Source of the DNA: CAZTAR01 sp043813895 | Lineage (GTDB): Bacteria > Planctomycetota > Phycisphaerae > UBA1845 > UTPLA1 | NCBI GenBank assembly: GCA_043813895.1 | Contig: JBDRKQ010000204.1 | Coordinates: 1-63,731, forward strand | Length of the DNA stretch: 63,731 bases | Direction: 5' to 3' | In this document: one piece after another, positions 34,782 through 43,573 of the stretch | Layout: the number at the start of each line of letters is the position of its first letter | Position numbering within the stretch: position 1 is the first letter of the stretch | Notes under the pieces: generated by a model | The model's input: only the letters and a program-made list of their open reading frames with translations | What the model was told of the DNA's origin: nothing | Database searches by the model: none | Position numbers and translations under genes: made by a program

Positions 34782-34886
34782 TGGGTGCCACGGGCAGCTC
34801 GTCTGCCCGCATTCACTGGCGGACAAGCCGCCAGTGGCACACCCGTGCCTTTCGGCGTTTTGGCTTTTCGGCTTTTCGACTTTTCC
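34782..34886. repeat. Composite repeat: TGGCGG palindromes followed by CGGCGTTTTGGC units
   Basis: The first part (34782-34843) contains GGTGCCACGGGCAGCTCGTC and CACTGGCGGACAAGCCGCCA, as at 22122-22230. The second (34850-34886) is TTTCGGCGTTTTGGCTTTTC followed by GGCTTTTCGACTTTTCC, the same family as 33820-33857. The two repeat families adjoin in the gap between divergent lipid kinase and lepB genes. Confidence 0.6.
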
Positions 34887-35018
34887 CCGCCCGGTATCGA
34901 GCTGAAGGTGTGCTCATCCGTTGACCGATCTCCGTTGCGTCTGTATCGTCCGCGTCACCAAGAGTTCAATCGGCCACGACACGCCGAGCCGCAACCGTCC
35001 GCCCTGTGACTCGGCTTT

Positions 35019-36872
35019 ATGGCGATACCGCGCGGTCATGGTAGGGTTATTTTCGAGATGGTGGTAGATTCCAATCCGAAGCCGCAGCCCGAGGCACCAA
35101 GCCGACGAGGCGGATCTCCGCGTGAAGAAGCCGCTTCAGGCCAGGTCCAGCCCAGGCCGGACGGCATCCGAGAGACCATCGACTCGATCGTGATGGCCTT
35201 TGTCCTCGCCTTCATCTTCAGGGCGTTCGTCGTCGAAGCGTTCATCATCCCCACGGGCTCCATGGCGCCGGGACTTTACGGGAAACACGGCACCCACCGT
35301 TGCGCTGTGTGCTCCTATTCATTTGCCTACGGCATCTCCGAGGACCCTAGCAGAAACCCCTTGCTGCAAACCAATGGCTTCGTCGTCCGTTGCCCCAATT
35401 GCGGCTGGAGCGGCAAAGGAAACCAACGGCTCAATGCGACCGCTGACACCCACGTCCTGGAAGATGCGGGAGATCGTATCCTGGTGTTGAAGTGGCCGTA
35501 CGACATCGGCGGCGAATTCCTGGGCCCCAAGCGATGGGACGTCGTGGTCTTCAAGAACACTCAGGACGGTGAGATGAACTACATCAAGCGTCTCATCGGT
35601 CGACCGGGCGAGATCGTCGAACTCGTCGGCGGCGACCTTTACGCGGCCTCCGCCAGCGATGTGGATCAGGACATCGTGGATGCCCTCAGCGTTCCACCAC
35701 CGCCCGGCCAACCCTTCAAGCAGCGGCTGAGTCAGGCGCAGGAGAAAAGGCTGACCACGGTGCTGAAGATTCAGCGCAAGACTCGAGTCGCGCAGGAGTC
35801 GCTGTGGATGATTCACTACGACCACGACTTCCAGCCCGACCGCAGCCTCGTCAACCCAGGCAATGAGCGCCTGCTTCGGGAGATGCTCCCGCGTTGGCGT
35901 CCGGCCAGTCCTGGAGCTGAGCAGGCGTGGGATCCGGAAACGCCCCTCGTCCGGTTCATTCCACCTGACGATGCCGAATATCGCCTTGAGTTGAGCGGCC
36001 AGCCGGTCAAGGATGACTACGGTTACAATAACGTCGGCCTGGTTGATGGCCGGTCCTTCTCCCGAGGCCATCCTATTCACAGTCTTCATGGCGTCGGCGA
36101 CCTTCTCCTGAGTTTCGTTCTCATACCTCGCGGCGTCGAGGGCCATCTCGCCGTCTGGCTGGGAAAGGGGCCGGACGCTTTCGAGGCGAAGATCGCCGCG
36201 GATGGCACCGTCACGCTCGATACGGCAGGTCCCAAAGGCGCAAGAATCCCACTCGGTGAAGCACGCGGCATCGGCCCGTTACAGGTCGGCGAACCCCTGA
36301 CGATCGAATTCGAGAATGTTGATTTCCGCGTAGCGCTCCGCATCAACGGAGAGGAAGTCCTGGCTACCGACGACAGCCAGTACGGACCCCACAGCCGACA
36401 TGGTCCGAGCATTGAGCGGCTCCGGAGTCACCCCGTCAACAGAAACAGCCCATACGACGAATCGAGCGCGGCGCTGGCGGCAAGCAGGCTGCCCCTTGAA
36501 ATCCGGCACCTCACGGTCTATCGGGACGTGTATTACCGTTCCGACCAGCAGCTTGACGTTCTCGGGAACGGCCCGCGTGCCGGGCATCCTGGTTGGGGCA
36601 CCCAGGGCAACCCCATCCTGCTTCGCGCAGATCCGCCGGAGTACTTCTGCTGTGGAGACAACAGCCCCGCGAGCAAGGACTCCCGCCTGTGGTGGGAGGT
36701 CAGCCCGAAGCTCGCCGCGCGAACCGGCGACGACAAATACAGTTTCGGCACCGTGCCGGGCGACCAACTGATTGGCCGCGCTTTCTTTGTGTATTGGCCC
36801 AGTGGTTTTCGGATATCCTCAAGCGTGCCGGCAATGGTTCCCAATGTGGGCAAGATGCGCATCATTCGGTAA
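35019..36872 (+). CDS. lepB: Signal peptidase I with zinc-ribbon and large beta insertion
   Basis: LepB removes signal peptides at the outer face of the inner membrane. One membrane helix (about 55-75) leads into the catalytic motif IIPTGSMAPG with Ser81. The general base Lys190 is in NYIKRLIGRPGE, and GDNSPASKDSR closes the active site. Between Ser81 and Lys190 two CxxC pairs (Cys95/98 and Cys125/128) suggest a zinc ribbon. Residues about 210-530 are an extra, mostly beta domain with a jelly-roll look. Length (617 residues) is more than twice the E. coli size. An internal ATG at 35058 is an alternative start; neither has a strong Shine-Dalgarno. Confidence 0.92.
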   Translation: MAIPRGHGRVIFEMVVDSNPKPQPEAPSRRGGSPREEAASGQVQPRPDGIRETIDSIVMAFVLAFIFRAFVVEAFIIPTGSMAPGLYGKHGTHRCAVCSYSFAYGISEDPSRNPLLQTNGFVVRCPNCGWSGKGNQRLNATADTHVLEDAGDRILVLKWPYDIGGEFLGPKRWDVVVFKNTQDGEMNYIKRLIGRPGEIVELVGGDLYAASASDVDQDIVDALSVPPPPGQPFKQRLSQAQEKRLTTVLKIQRKTRVAQESLWMIHYDHDFQPDRSLVNPGNERLLREMLPRWRPASPGAEQAWDPETPLVRFIPPDDAEYRLELSGQPVKDDYGYNNVGLVDGRSFSRGHPIHSLHGVGDLLLSFVLIPRGVEGHLAVWLGKGPDAFEAKIAADGTVTLDTAGPKGARIPLGEARGIGPLQVGEPLTIEFENVDFRVALRINGEEVLATDDSQYGPHSRHGPSIERLRSHPVNRNSPYDESSAALAASRLPLEIRHLTVYRDVYYRSDQQLDVLGNGPRAGHPGWGTQGNPILLRADPPEYFCCGDNSPASKDSRLWWEVSPKLAARTGDDKYSFGTVPGDQLIGRAFFVYWPSGFRISSSVPAMVPNVGKMRIIR

Positions 36873-37265
36873 GGGAGAAGGTTCCGAACACGTCTCTGGC
36901 GGGTTCGACGACTTGGGACGTGTGGTGCATCCGTGCCAGACTTATCCACAATCCACAGCCGGCCGCGGCAGCAGGCGTCGCGACATACCGGACATCAGGG
37001 GATCGTAAAGCCGAATGTGTCCATACTCCAGCCGGCCAAGAGGATGGGAGGAGCCTGCAATACTGCATAACTCGCTGCTGCAAAAAAGGTTATGTCTGTG
37101 TCGCAAAAAAAGAGTACGGATGGATTCCCCCAACGGGCCGGGGCGAGCTATACTCGCCGACCGGCCGACTTGGCCGAGAGACGCCCGACCGAGGACATGG
37201 ATTAGTAAACACGTTGTTCACAACAGTTTCCGGGTCGGCCAAGGCGGCAAACTGGGGAGACTACG
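36873..37265. other. Intergenic region upstream of lptB
   Basis: This 390-bp stretch has no credible gene. It contains a perfect DnaA-box-like TTATCCACA (36942-36950) followed by ATCCACA, two A-tracts near 37081-37115 and GTTGTTCACAAC. A promoter for lptB is expected here, but I cannot place it with confidence. Confidence 0.4.
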
Positions 37266-38039
37266 GTGCAAAACAGGCCTTTGTTGGAAGCGACGAACCT
37301 CGTCAAGTTCTACAGCGGCCGAGCCGTGGTCGACAAGGTCGGCTTCCATGTGGACCGAGGAGAAATCGTCGGCCTGCTCGGGAGGAATGGAGCCGGCAAG
37401 ACGACCAGCTTCCGCATGACCATGGGGATCATACAGCCTGACCGTGGCTCGGTGCTGTTCAACGGTGAGAACATCACCAAGCTACCCATGTACCGCCGCG
37501 CGCAGAAGGGCCTGGGCTACCTCTCCCAGGAGAACAGCGTCTTCGTGCGCCTCAGCGTCGAGAGGAACTTGCTCGCCATCCTCGAAGTGATCCGCGGCCT
37601 CTCCGCCATCGAACGCAAGCGCCGAGCGCGAGAGCTGATGGAGCAGTTCGGCCTGCTGCGCAATGCCAAGCAGGAAGCCCGGACACTCTCCGGCGGCGAG
37701 CGTCGCAAGCTCGAAATCGCCAGGGCGCTCATCACCAAGCCGGCGATCATCCTGCTCGACGAACCATTCAGCGGCGTGGACCCGATTGCAGTGCAGGACC
37801 TCCAGCGCGAAGTGCTGCACTTGAAAGAGGAACTCGGTCTGTCCTTCCTGATCACAGACCACAACGTCCGACAAACGCTGGAAGTCACTGACCGCAGCTA
37901 CATCATCCACGAGGGCCGGGTCATCGCAGAAGGCACGCCGCACGACCTCGTCAACAACGCGACCGTCCGCGATGCCTACCTCGGCTCAACCTTCCGCGGC
38001 GACGAGTTCGCCGGAAACCGGCAAGCCCTCCGCACATGA
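37266..38039 (+). CDS. lptB: LPS export ABC transporter ATP-binding protein LptB
   Basis: LptB is the ATPase that powers lipopolysaccharide extraction by the LptBFG complex at the inner membrane. Walker A GRNGAGKTT is at residues 39-47, the signature is LSGGERRKLEIARAL, and Walker B is AIILLDEPFSGVDPIAV. The tail (ITDHNVRQTLEVTDRSYIIH and VIAEGTP) is LptB-specific. The GTG start has GGGGAG six bases upstream. Length is 257 residues. The gene is alone on the plus strand; LptA, C, F and G are not in the window. It implies an LPS-type outer membrane. Confidence 0.94.
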   Translation: MQNRPLLEATNLVKFYSGRAVVDKVGFHVDRGEIVGLLGRNGAGKTTSFRMTMGIIQPDRGSVLFNGENITKLPMYRRAQKGLGYLSQENSVFVRLSVERNLLAILEVIRGLSAIERKRRARELMEQFGLLRNAKQEARTLSGGERRKLEIARALITKPAIILLDEPFSGVDPIAVQDLQREVLHLKEELGLSFLITDHNVRQTLEVTDRSYIIHEGRVIAEGTPHDLVNNATVRDAYLGSTFRGDEFAGNRQALRT

Positions 38040-38090
38040 GGCAAGAGCCCATCTCGCCACGACCTAATCCCAGCCAGGAGATCGGCGGGC

Positions 38091-38258
38091 TCAATCCACG
38101 TAATAGCACGCGGGCGGCACATAAAGCGGGGCGGCCGGGCGGCGGCGCGTGGGGCTTCGGGCGGTCCCCAGTGAGCGGAAGAACCAGTGAACCAGCACGA
38201 AGGCACGGCGGAGGGTTCGTCTGGCCTGTTTCGGTCTCACGCGGGTCAACGTTGACAT
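38091..38258 (-). CDS. Candidate 55-residue basic small protein convergent with lptB
   Basis: An ATG at 38258 is preceded by AGGGAG seven bases upstream, an excellent Shine-Dalgarno. It opens a frame of 55 residues: MSTLTRVRPKQARRTLRRAF, an aromatic stretch (VLVHWFFRSLG) and an end in PLYVPPACYYVD. It is strongly basic at the N-terminus. Third codon positions are mostly G or C, as in neighbouring genes. I recognise no family. It lies in an otherwise empty region and converges with lptB. Confidence 0.42.
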   Translation of the reverse strand: MSTLTRVRPKQARRTLRRAFVLVHWFFRSLGTARSPTRRRPAAPLYVPPACYYVD

Positions 38259-39015
38259 GGCTCATCTCCCTGCCGAACGGCGGTCGGCACGAGCGAGGCG
38301 TCCGACAGACAAGGCACAAGCCGTGCCACCCGCCCGATCAGGGTCGGAGCCCGCGCTGCAGGCAATGATCGGGCAACTAAGCCCATTCCGTGGCCGCCCC
38401 CGCCGCCCAGGCTTACCCAAGTCCGAAAACGCCTGGGGCGCGCCAAACAACGGGGCTCGCTCCCGCGTCGTCCCCTGCGGCCGACGATGGCGGCGGGATA
38501 CCTCCCGACGGCTTCCGCTGGCCGGATGGGGAGACCGAGGCGACTGGCCGGACGCGGATATATCGCGATAGGCAGCGTACCCGAATGCGATGGGGAACGT
38601 ACCAAATATCGATTATTGGAAAGACACCTGGGAAACCGTTATAGTTAAGAGAACGTGAGCGGATGGCGCGCGCGAGAGAAAGAAGGACGAGAAGCCTGGT
38701 ATCTTCCCCCTTATATTCTTCAACGACTCGCTCTCTCCCCCACCATCGCCCACATGGCGTTATTCGGTCCCTGGTGTTCGCCTGTCTTGAACGTCTGCCT
38801 GTCAGATCTCAGGTGACGCTGGGGAAGTTAAAGTGATGGTTTCAGCACACAAGGTGGCGAAGTCGGCGCGGCGAGCATCCTCACAACCATAGGCCGGCCT
38901 TTCGCAATAACACGCGGGGAAACGAGCTTGACTCGTCGGGCCAACAGTTAGCGGTTACATTCGACCGACAACTTGCCGGCCCGATGGAGCCCGCGGCTAC
39001 ATCCTCTATCACACC
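38259..39015. other. Gene-poor intergenic region upstream of the Ser/Thr kinase
   Basis: About 760 bp with no gene I can support. The left half is very GC-rich with several imperfect palindromes (for example GCCCGATC repeated near 38332 and 38369). The right half (38570-38900) is AT-richer and likely holds the kinase promoter. I searched by eye for RNase P, tmRNA and riboswitch signatures and saw none. Confidence 0.4.
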
Positions 39016-39843
39016 ATGGCGAAGCGCCTCGAAAACCTCATGTTCGTCCGCGACCTGGGCATCGGCGCGGGTACGAAGGTGTCCCTGATGCAGGATGTGA
39101 CGGACGGGAAGCATTACTGCAAGAAGTATGTCTCCGCTAACGCGCCGAACTACCAGTCGCAGATCCGGCAACTTAAGATCGAATTCGACGTCGGCGTGAC
39201 CAATAACCACCCCGTCCTCCGCAAGACCGTCGAGTTCGGCATCGTCAAACGCAAGCTCCGGGCCATCGAGGCGTACAACATTCTCGTTTTCGTCGACGGG
39301 ATCCCGCTGGACAAGTTCGCCGAGAACGGCTCATCGAGTCTGCTGCTCAAGATCTTCTGGCACGCCGCCGACGGCCTGCACGACCTCCACAACCGAGGCT
39401 TCGTCCACGCAGATCTGAAGCCCGGCAATATCCTCTGCGCAAAGAACGGCCGACCCACGATCATCGACTTCGGACAGGCCTGTCCGATGTACACGCGCAA
39501 GCAGCGGATCCAGGGTACCAAGGACTTCATCGCCAAGGAGCAGGTGGAGCGTCAGGCGCTCGATCAGCGAACGGACGTCTTCGGCCTCGGCGCGACGATG
39601 CACCGCATCTTTTTGGGCAAGTCCGTCGAGACGGAGTTGAACACCACGGCCGTCGGCAAGACCGGCATCAGCCTCGAACGATGGCGAAACCCCAATCTCG
39701 ATACGGACAAACAACTCGACCCCACGGTGCTCAAGCTCATCGAGCACTGCTGCCAGCCGAATCGTGCGGACCGGCCGGAATCGATGCAGATCGTCAAGGA
39801 CAGGCTGGAGTTGAGCTTCGACCGCATGGCCAGAACCGGCTGA
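39016..39843 (+). CDS. Minimal Ser/Thr protein kinase
   Basis: The protein is a small cytosolic Hanks-type kinase of 275 residues with no membrane or sensor domain. A Gly-rich loop (GIGAGTKV) is followed by Lys36 or Lys37, the catalytic loop HADLKPGN at 131-138 (HAD in place of HRD) and DFGQA at 151-155. An activation segment follows (GTKDFIAKEQV). The catalytic Asp and the metal-binding Asn and Asp are all present, so it should be active despite the HAD variant. Targets are unknown. Upstream is a long gap; the gene downstream is convergent. Confidence 0.85.
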   Translation: MAKRLENLMFVRDLGIGAGTKVSLMQDVTDGKHYCKKYVSANAPNYQSQIRQLKIEFDVGVTNNHPVLRKTVEFGIVKRKLRAIEAYNILVFVDGIPLDKFAENGSSSLLLKIFWHAADGLHDLHNRGFVHADLKPGNILCAKNGRPTIIDFGQACPMYTRKQRIQGTKDFIAKEQVERQALDQRTDVFGLGATMHRIFLGKSVETELNTTAVGKTGISLERWRNPNLDTDKQLDPTVLKLIEHCCQPNRADRPESMQIVKDRLELSFDRMARTG

Positions 39844-39893
39844 CCACTACTTCCAAACCCCCTATTGGTGCTTGAATAGATAGGAACACGCAG

Positions 39894-39923
39894 GCAAGCC
39901 CATGGATCGCAATCCGTGGGCAT
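39894..39923. repeat. Hairpin between convergent kinase and DAHP synthase genes
   Basis: GCCCATGGAT-CGC-AATCCGTGGGC forms a perfect-looking stem with one mismatch and is related to 9265-9292. Its place between two convergent 3' ends suggests it acts as a bidirectional terminator or mRNA end stabiliser. Confidence 0.55.
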
Positions 39924-39930
39924 GTGTGCA

Positions 39931-40944
39931 TCAGCGGTGCCCGGCTTGCCACGCCCCCAGTTCCCGGAGCTCGACAGCAAGGCGGTTGTACTTATCGAAG
40001 GACAGCGACTGTTGCCCGTCGGACAGCGCCTTGTCCGGTTCGGGATGTACCTCGACCATCACGCCGTCGGCGCCGGCCATGATGGAGGCCTTCGCCATGG
40101 GCGGCACGGCCCAATCGATGCCGACGCCGTGAGACGGATCCGCGATGACCGGCAGGTGCGTGTGGTGCTTGATCATGACCACGGCGGACAAGTCGAACGT
40201 ATTCCGCGTCATGGTCTCGAAGGTGCGGATGCCGCGTTCGCAGAGGATGACCTTGTAGTTCCCCAGTGAGAGCAGATACTCCGCGGCCATGAAGAATTCT
40301 TTGAGTGTCGCGCTCATGCCGCGTTTCAGAAGCACGGGCATGTGGAGGCGCCCTGCCGCTTCCAAGAGGGAGAAGTTCTGCATGTTCCTCGCGCCGATCT
40401 GGAGAACGTCGGCGACTTCGGCGACCGCAGGCAGCGAGTCGGTGTCTTTGGCCTCGGTGACGATGCGCAGATCAAACCGCTCCTTGACCTCCTGCAGCAA
40501 GCGAAGCCCGTCCTCTTTGAGCCCTTGAAAAGAATACGGTGACGTGCGCGGTTTGAAGGCCCCACCCCGGAGAAACTTGGCGCCGCTCGCGGCCACCACC
40601 TCCGCCGTTTTGAAGATCTGGTCGCGCGACTCGACCGAGCACGGCCCGGCGATCACGGCCAAACCGCCGTCGCCGATCTTCGCGCCGCGGACGTCGACCA
40701 CCGTGGACTCCGGTTTGACCTCCCTGCTCACGAGCTTGTAGGGCCTGGAGACAGGGACGCACTCCGAGACACCCTCGAGATGCTGGAAGTGCTCCGGCGC
40801 CACCGGTCCCTTATTGCCGGTGATGCCGATGGCGACGCGAATCGACCCCGGTATTTCGTGCGGCTCGAACCCGACTTCACGGATGCGTTCGCAGACCTTG
40901 TCGATCTGTTCCTTCGTGGCCCCCTGTTCCATCAAGATGAGCAT
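39931..40944 (-). CDS. aroF: 3-deoxy-7-phosphoheptulonate synthase (DAHP synthase, type I beta)
   Basis: The enzyme condenses phosphoenolpyruvate and erythrose 4-phosphate in the first step of the shikimate pathway. An N-terminal ferredoxin-like regulatory domain (MLILMEQGATKEQIDKVCER to about residue 70) precedes the barrel, as in Thermotoga-type enzymes. Core motifs are IAGPCSVES, RGGAFKPRTSPYSFQG, KRGMSATLKEF, CERGIRTFE and DPSHGVG. Length is 337 residues. A phosphatase gene lies upstream on the same strand. Confidence 0.95.
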   Translation of the reverse strand: MLILMEQGATKEQIDKVCERIREVGFEPHEIPGSIRVAIGITGNKGPVAPEHFQHLEGVSECVPVSRPYKLVSREVKPESTVVDVRGAKIGDGGLAVIAGPCSVESRDQIFKTAEVVAASGAKFLRGGAFKPRTSPYSFQGLKEDGLRLLQEVKERFDLRIVTEAKDTDSLPAVAEVADVLQIGARNMQNFSLLEAAGRLHMPVLLKRGMSATLKEFFMAAEYLLSLGNYKVILCERGIRTFETMTRNTFDLSAVVMIKHHTHLPVIADPSHGVGIDWAVPPMAKASIMAGADGVMVEVHPEPDKALSDGQQSLSFDKYNRLAVELRELGAWQAGHR

Positions 40945-40978
40945 TGTGTAACTCTCGTTCGCCTGATGTCGTTCTTGT

Positions 40979-41515
40979 TCAACGGGTCTCGGCGTACGCC
41001 CGGAGGTGTTCTACCAGCTCTTGCTCTGCCTCGCGATCGAGGCCGTATCCTGCCTCCAACTCGGCAAGGGCCTTATCGACCGTCCATTGGCATTTCTTCA
41101 TCCTGTAGGCGGCAAGGACCGCGTTCGACCGCTGCTTGCCGGCCGCACAGTGAAAGAGGACCGGCCAGTTTCGCGGGTCCCCGACGATGTCGGCCGCCCT
41201 GTCCAGGTCCTCAAACTTGCCGCAGCCGTCACCCGGCATGAGGGTCGTCTCGAATCTCAGGCCGAGTTCGGCGGCGACCTGCCGCTCTTCCTTGTACTTG
41301 GGATCGTGATCCTCGCCGGTGAGTCGAAGAATGGTCCGAATCCCCTTGTCATGGGCCAGATTTCGGATCTGTTCGCCGCTGGGGAACGCGCTTCTGTAAA
41401 GGCTCCCGGGGATGACCTCCGCATAGCGTTTCGGGTATTCCTGCGACCGTTCAACGACCGCCACGATCGCGGGCGGCGTCAGCAGGATCAGGATGAGCAA
41501 TGAGGTCCGCGACAT
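40979..41515 (-). CDS. Exported or anchored PTP-like phosphatase
   Basis: The protein has 178 residues with an N-terminal hydrophobic segment (LLILILLTPPAIVAVV), so it is probably membrane-anchored or exported. The CX5R active site is HCAAGKQRS (Cys123, Arg129), typical of dual-specificity and Siw14-like phosphatases. The SLYRSAFPSGEQIRNLAHDK segment is typical of DSP-like proteins that act on phosphopeptides or inositol phosphates. Substrate unknown. It is upstream of the DAHP synthase gene on the same strand, with about 35 bases between. Confidence 0.85.
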   Translation of the reverse strand: MSRTSLLILILLTPPAIVAVVERSQEYPKRYAEVIPGSLYRSAFPSGEQIRNLAHDKGIRTILRLTGEDHDPKYKEERQVAAELGLRFETTLMPGDGCGKFEDLDRAADIVGDPRNWPVLFHCAAGKQRSNAVLAAYRMKKCQWTVDKALAELEAGYGLDREAEQELVEHLRAYAETR

Positions 41516-41590
41516 CGAGACACTCGCTTCACAGAACTCCCTGCGGCGAGAGCAACAGAGAATGCGATCGTGGGCGCTACCGCGGCTGCA

Positions 41591-42616
41591 CTACGACGGC
41601 TCCGCCGCATTCATGTAGTTGATCATCTGCCGCAGGCGGCCGTGGGACCGCCGGTCGAACTGCAGCGCAAGCCGCGGCTTGTCCGGCACGTCATCCGCTT
41701 CCTCCTTGAATGCCGAAACTCGCTTGATCGTGCCGACCTTCACAATGTCGGAGAATTCCTTCTGGATGTGAGCGAGGGCGGCATCCGGCAACTCGCTCTC
41801 CATGCGGATGACGAGTATGTCCTTCACGTACCGCATTGAATGGTACCGACGGTAGAATCCCAACACCTCGCTGACGGCCTCCTCGACATCGTCGGTCAGT
41901 TTGATGAGGTGCATGTCTTCCGCGCTGATCATGCCCGAATGGAGCAACTCCGCCTTGACGTAAGTCCGCCAGTGTTGCCAGTACGTGCCGCCCGGGGCAT
42001 CCACCAAAACGATCGGCACGAGCATCGCCTTGCCGGTTTGGATCAAGGTCATGGCCTCAAAGCCTTCGTCTTGTGTTCCGAAACCGCCGGGGAATAACAC
42101 GATGGCTTTCGCCTCTTTCAGAAACATCAGCTTGCGCGTGAAGAAGTACTTGAAGTTGATCAGCTTCTTGTCGCCCTCAATGATGTCGTTGGTCCGCTGC
42201 TCGAAGGGCAGACGGATGGCCACGCCGAAGCTCGCCTCCTTGCCTGCGCCGCCGTGACCCGCCTTCATAATACCGTCGCCCGCGCCGGTGATAACCATCC
42301 AGTTGGATTCGGTCATGCGTTCCGCGAACCTCACGGCCTGCCGGTACTCCGGATGCCCCTCGGGCGTTCGGCTCGATCCGAAGATGGAGACCTTCGGAAT
42401 GTTTTCGTAAGGGACGAAAACCTTGAAGGCGTACCGCAACTCCGCCAGCGCCCTGTCGAGAAGCTTGACCTCTCCACGGCCGATCCCGTCGCGCGACATG
42501 CGGCAGACGGTCTTGAGCATGTTCGCATAGAGATCGGCGTCACGCCCGCCGGCGTACTTCTCGACGAAGTCGACGATCGCGGCGTCGCGAGCAGCCCGCT
42601 GCTCTTCACTTTGCAT
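41591..42616 (-). CDS. LOG-family nucleotide-binding protein
   Basis: The protein carries a Rossmann fold with the LOG motif PGGFGTQDE near residues 176-184 and GAGDGIMKAGHGGA near 111-124. Related proteins hydrolyse nucleoside 5'-monophosphates (PpnN) or cytokinin ribotides. The ATG at 42616 is used; the longer frame runs through a repeat-derived stretch. Length from this start is 341 residues, longer than plant-type LOG but near PpnN-like proteins. Precise substrate cannot be told. Confidence 0.88.
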   Translation of the reverse strand: MQSEEQRAARDAAIVDFVEKYAGGRDADLYANMLKTVCRMSRDGIGRGEVKLLDRALAELRYAFKVFVPYENIPKVSIFGSSRTPEGHPEYRQAVRFAERMTESNWMVITGAGDGIMKAGHGGAGKEASFGVAIRLPFEQRTNDIIEGDKKLINFKYFFTRKLMFLKEAKAIVLFPGGFGTQDEGFEAMTLIQTGKAMLVPIVLVDAPGGTYWQHWRTYVKAELLHSGMISAEDMHLIKLTDDVEEAVSEVLGFYRRYHSMRYVKDILVIRMESELPDAALAHIQKEFSDIVKVGTIKRVSAFKEEADDVPDKPRLALQFDRRSHGRLRQMINYMNAAEPS

Positions 42617-42749
42617 ACGTGTCACTGATTCCACTGACTGGTTCCCTTCGTTGTCCGAGATTGCAGAACGCCTGAGTATAGCATGCCGGCCCAGGTTTGC
42701 ACGAATCGGTTCTATTGACTCTCGAATGGGAGTCCGTGACACTGTCGGC

Positions 42750-42845
42750 GAGGCTGATCCGAGCCCCAAGCGCCGGCGCGGGGTCTTCGCGGCCAGACCG
42801 CGGTTCATCGGACCCGCTCGCTTGCGCTCGGAGCTCGGATCCGGG
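42750..42845. repeat. CCGAGCCCCAAGCGC repeat upstream of the phosphatidyltransferase gene
   Basis: GATCCGAGCCCCAAGCGCCG at the left, and CTCGCTTGCGCTCGGAGCTC near 42818, form an imperfect inverted pair. The unit matches parts of 31434-31490 and 13073-13093. It lies in the gap between divergent LOG and pgsA-like genes. Confidence 0.45.
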
Positions 42846-42883
42846 AATCGCGCCCGTTGTCGAGAGCGACGCCAAGCCCTACT

Positions 42884-43573
42884 ATGGCGACATTTCGAGG
42901 ATCAATCGGCGTGCCGGCCCCGCTTCATCTCGGTTGGCCCAACTGGGTCACGATTGTCCGAATGCTCCTGATCGGGCCGTTTATCGTCTGCATGATGCAC
43001 ATGCAGGAGCCGCGTCACGCGTGGCTTCGATGGATGGCCGTCGGCATCTTCGCCGCCATGGCGTTCAGCGATTTCCTGGACGGGTTCTTGGCCCGCCGAC
43101 TCCACAGTGAATCTCCGCTCGGAAAGTTCCTCGATCCCCTTGCCGACAAGCTTCTGATCACCGCCGCGGTAATCCTGCTCTGCACAATCGGTGTGCGCGA
43201 CACGTCCGATATCCAGGGCGACGGCCTGCTCATCCTGCCGGATTGGGTCGCGGTGGCGGCCATCGGCAAAGACCTGATCGTCAGCCTCGGTTTTGCGCTG
43301 GTGTATCTCTCGACGGGGCGCGTCTTGATTCGCCCTCGGCTTCTCGGGAAGTGGTGCACCGCTGTTCAGTTGAGTCTCGTGTTGAGTATGCTATTGTGGG
43401 TAAATCTGCCTGCGTGGCTCAGGGGGGCTCCGCAGATCCTTTGGTGGGCGGCAACTGTTCTCGCTGGATTGGCGGCGATCGACTACATCGTGCTCGGCAA
43501 CCGTTATGTGGCGTCCACGGCCGCACGCCCTGCCGGACCCCGTGAGGAAAGTGATACTGATGATGTGCGATGA
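42884..43573 (+). CDS. pgsA: CDP-alcohol phosphatidyltransferase (PgsA-like)
   Basis: This integral membrane enzyme makes phospholipid headgroups, most likely phosphatidylglycerophosphate. The family motif DG(x)2AR(x)8G(x)3D(x)3D is exact: SDFLDGFLARRLHSESPLGK then FLDPLADK. Several hydrophobic segments surround it. The ATG at 42884 is preferred over a TTG at 42857. Length is 229 residues. The 3' end overlaps the ribBA start by 14 bases. PgsA is the best guess; other CDP-alcohol transferases share the motif. Confidence 0.87.
   Translation: MATFRGSIGVPAPLHLGWPNWVTIVRMLLIGPFIVCMMHMQEPRHAWLRWMAVGIFAAMAFSDFLDGFLARRLHSESPLGKFLDPLADKLLITAAVILLCTIGVRDTSDIQGDGLLILPDWVAVAAIGKDLIVSLGFALVYLSTGRVLIRPRLLGKWCTAVQLSLVLSMLLWVNLPAWLRGAPQILWWAATVLAGLAAIDYIVLGNRYVASTAARPAGPREESDTDDVR

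Noticed and set aside
34740..34812. N-terminal extension of the lipid kinase (MRADELPVAPI)
   Set aside because: It is encoded by a palindromic repeat that also occurs elsewhere. The family N-terminus begins near the ATG at 34740.
36942..36950. Perfect DnaA-box TTATCCACA upstream of lptB, considered as part of a replication origin
   Set aside because: Only one full box is visible and no dnaA, dnaN or AT-rich unwinding region is near. Chance is enough to explain a single nine-mer.
38259..38640. RNase P RNA or tmRNA in the GC-rich spacer
   Set aside because: The GAGGAAAGTCC-type signature of RNase P and a tRNA-like end of tmRNA were not found on either strand.
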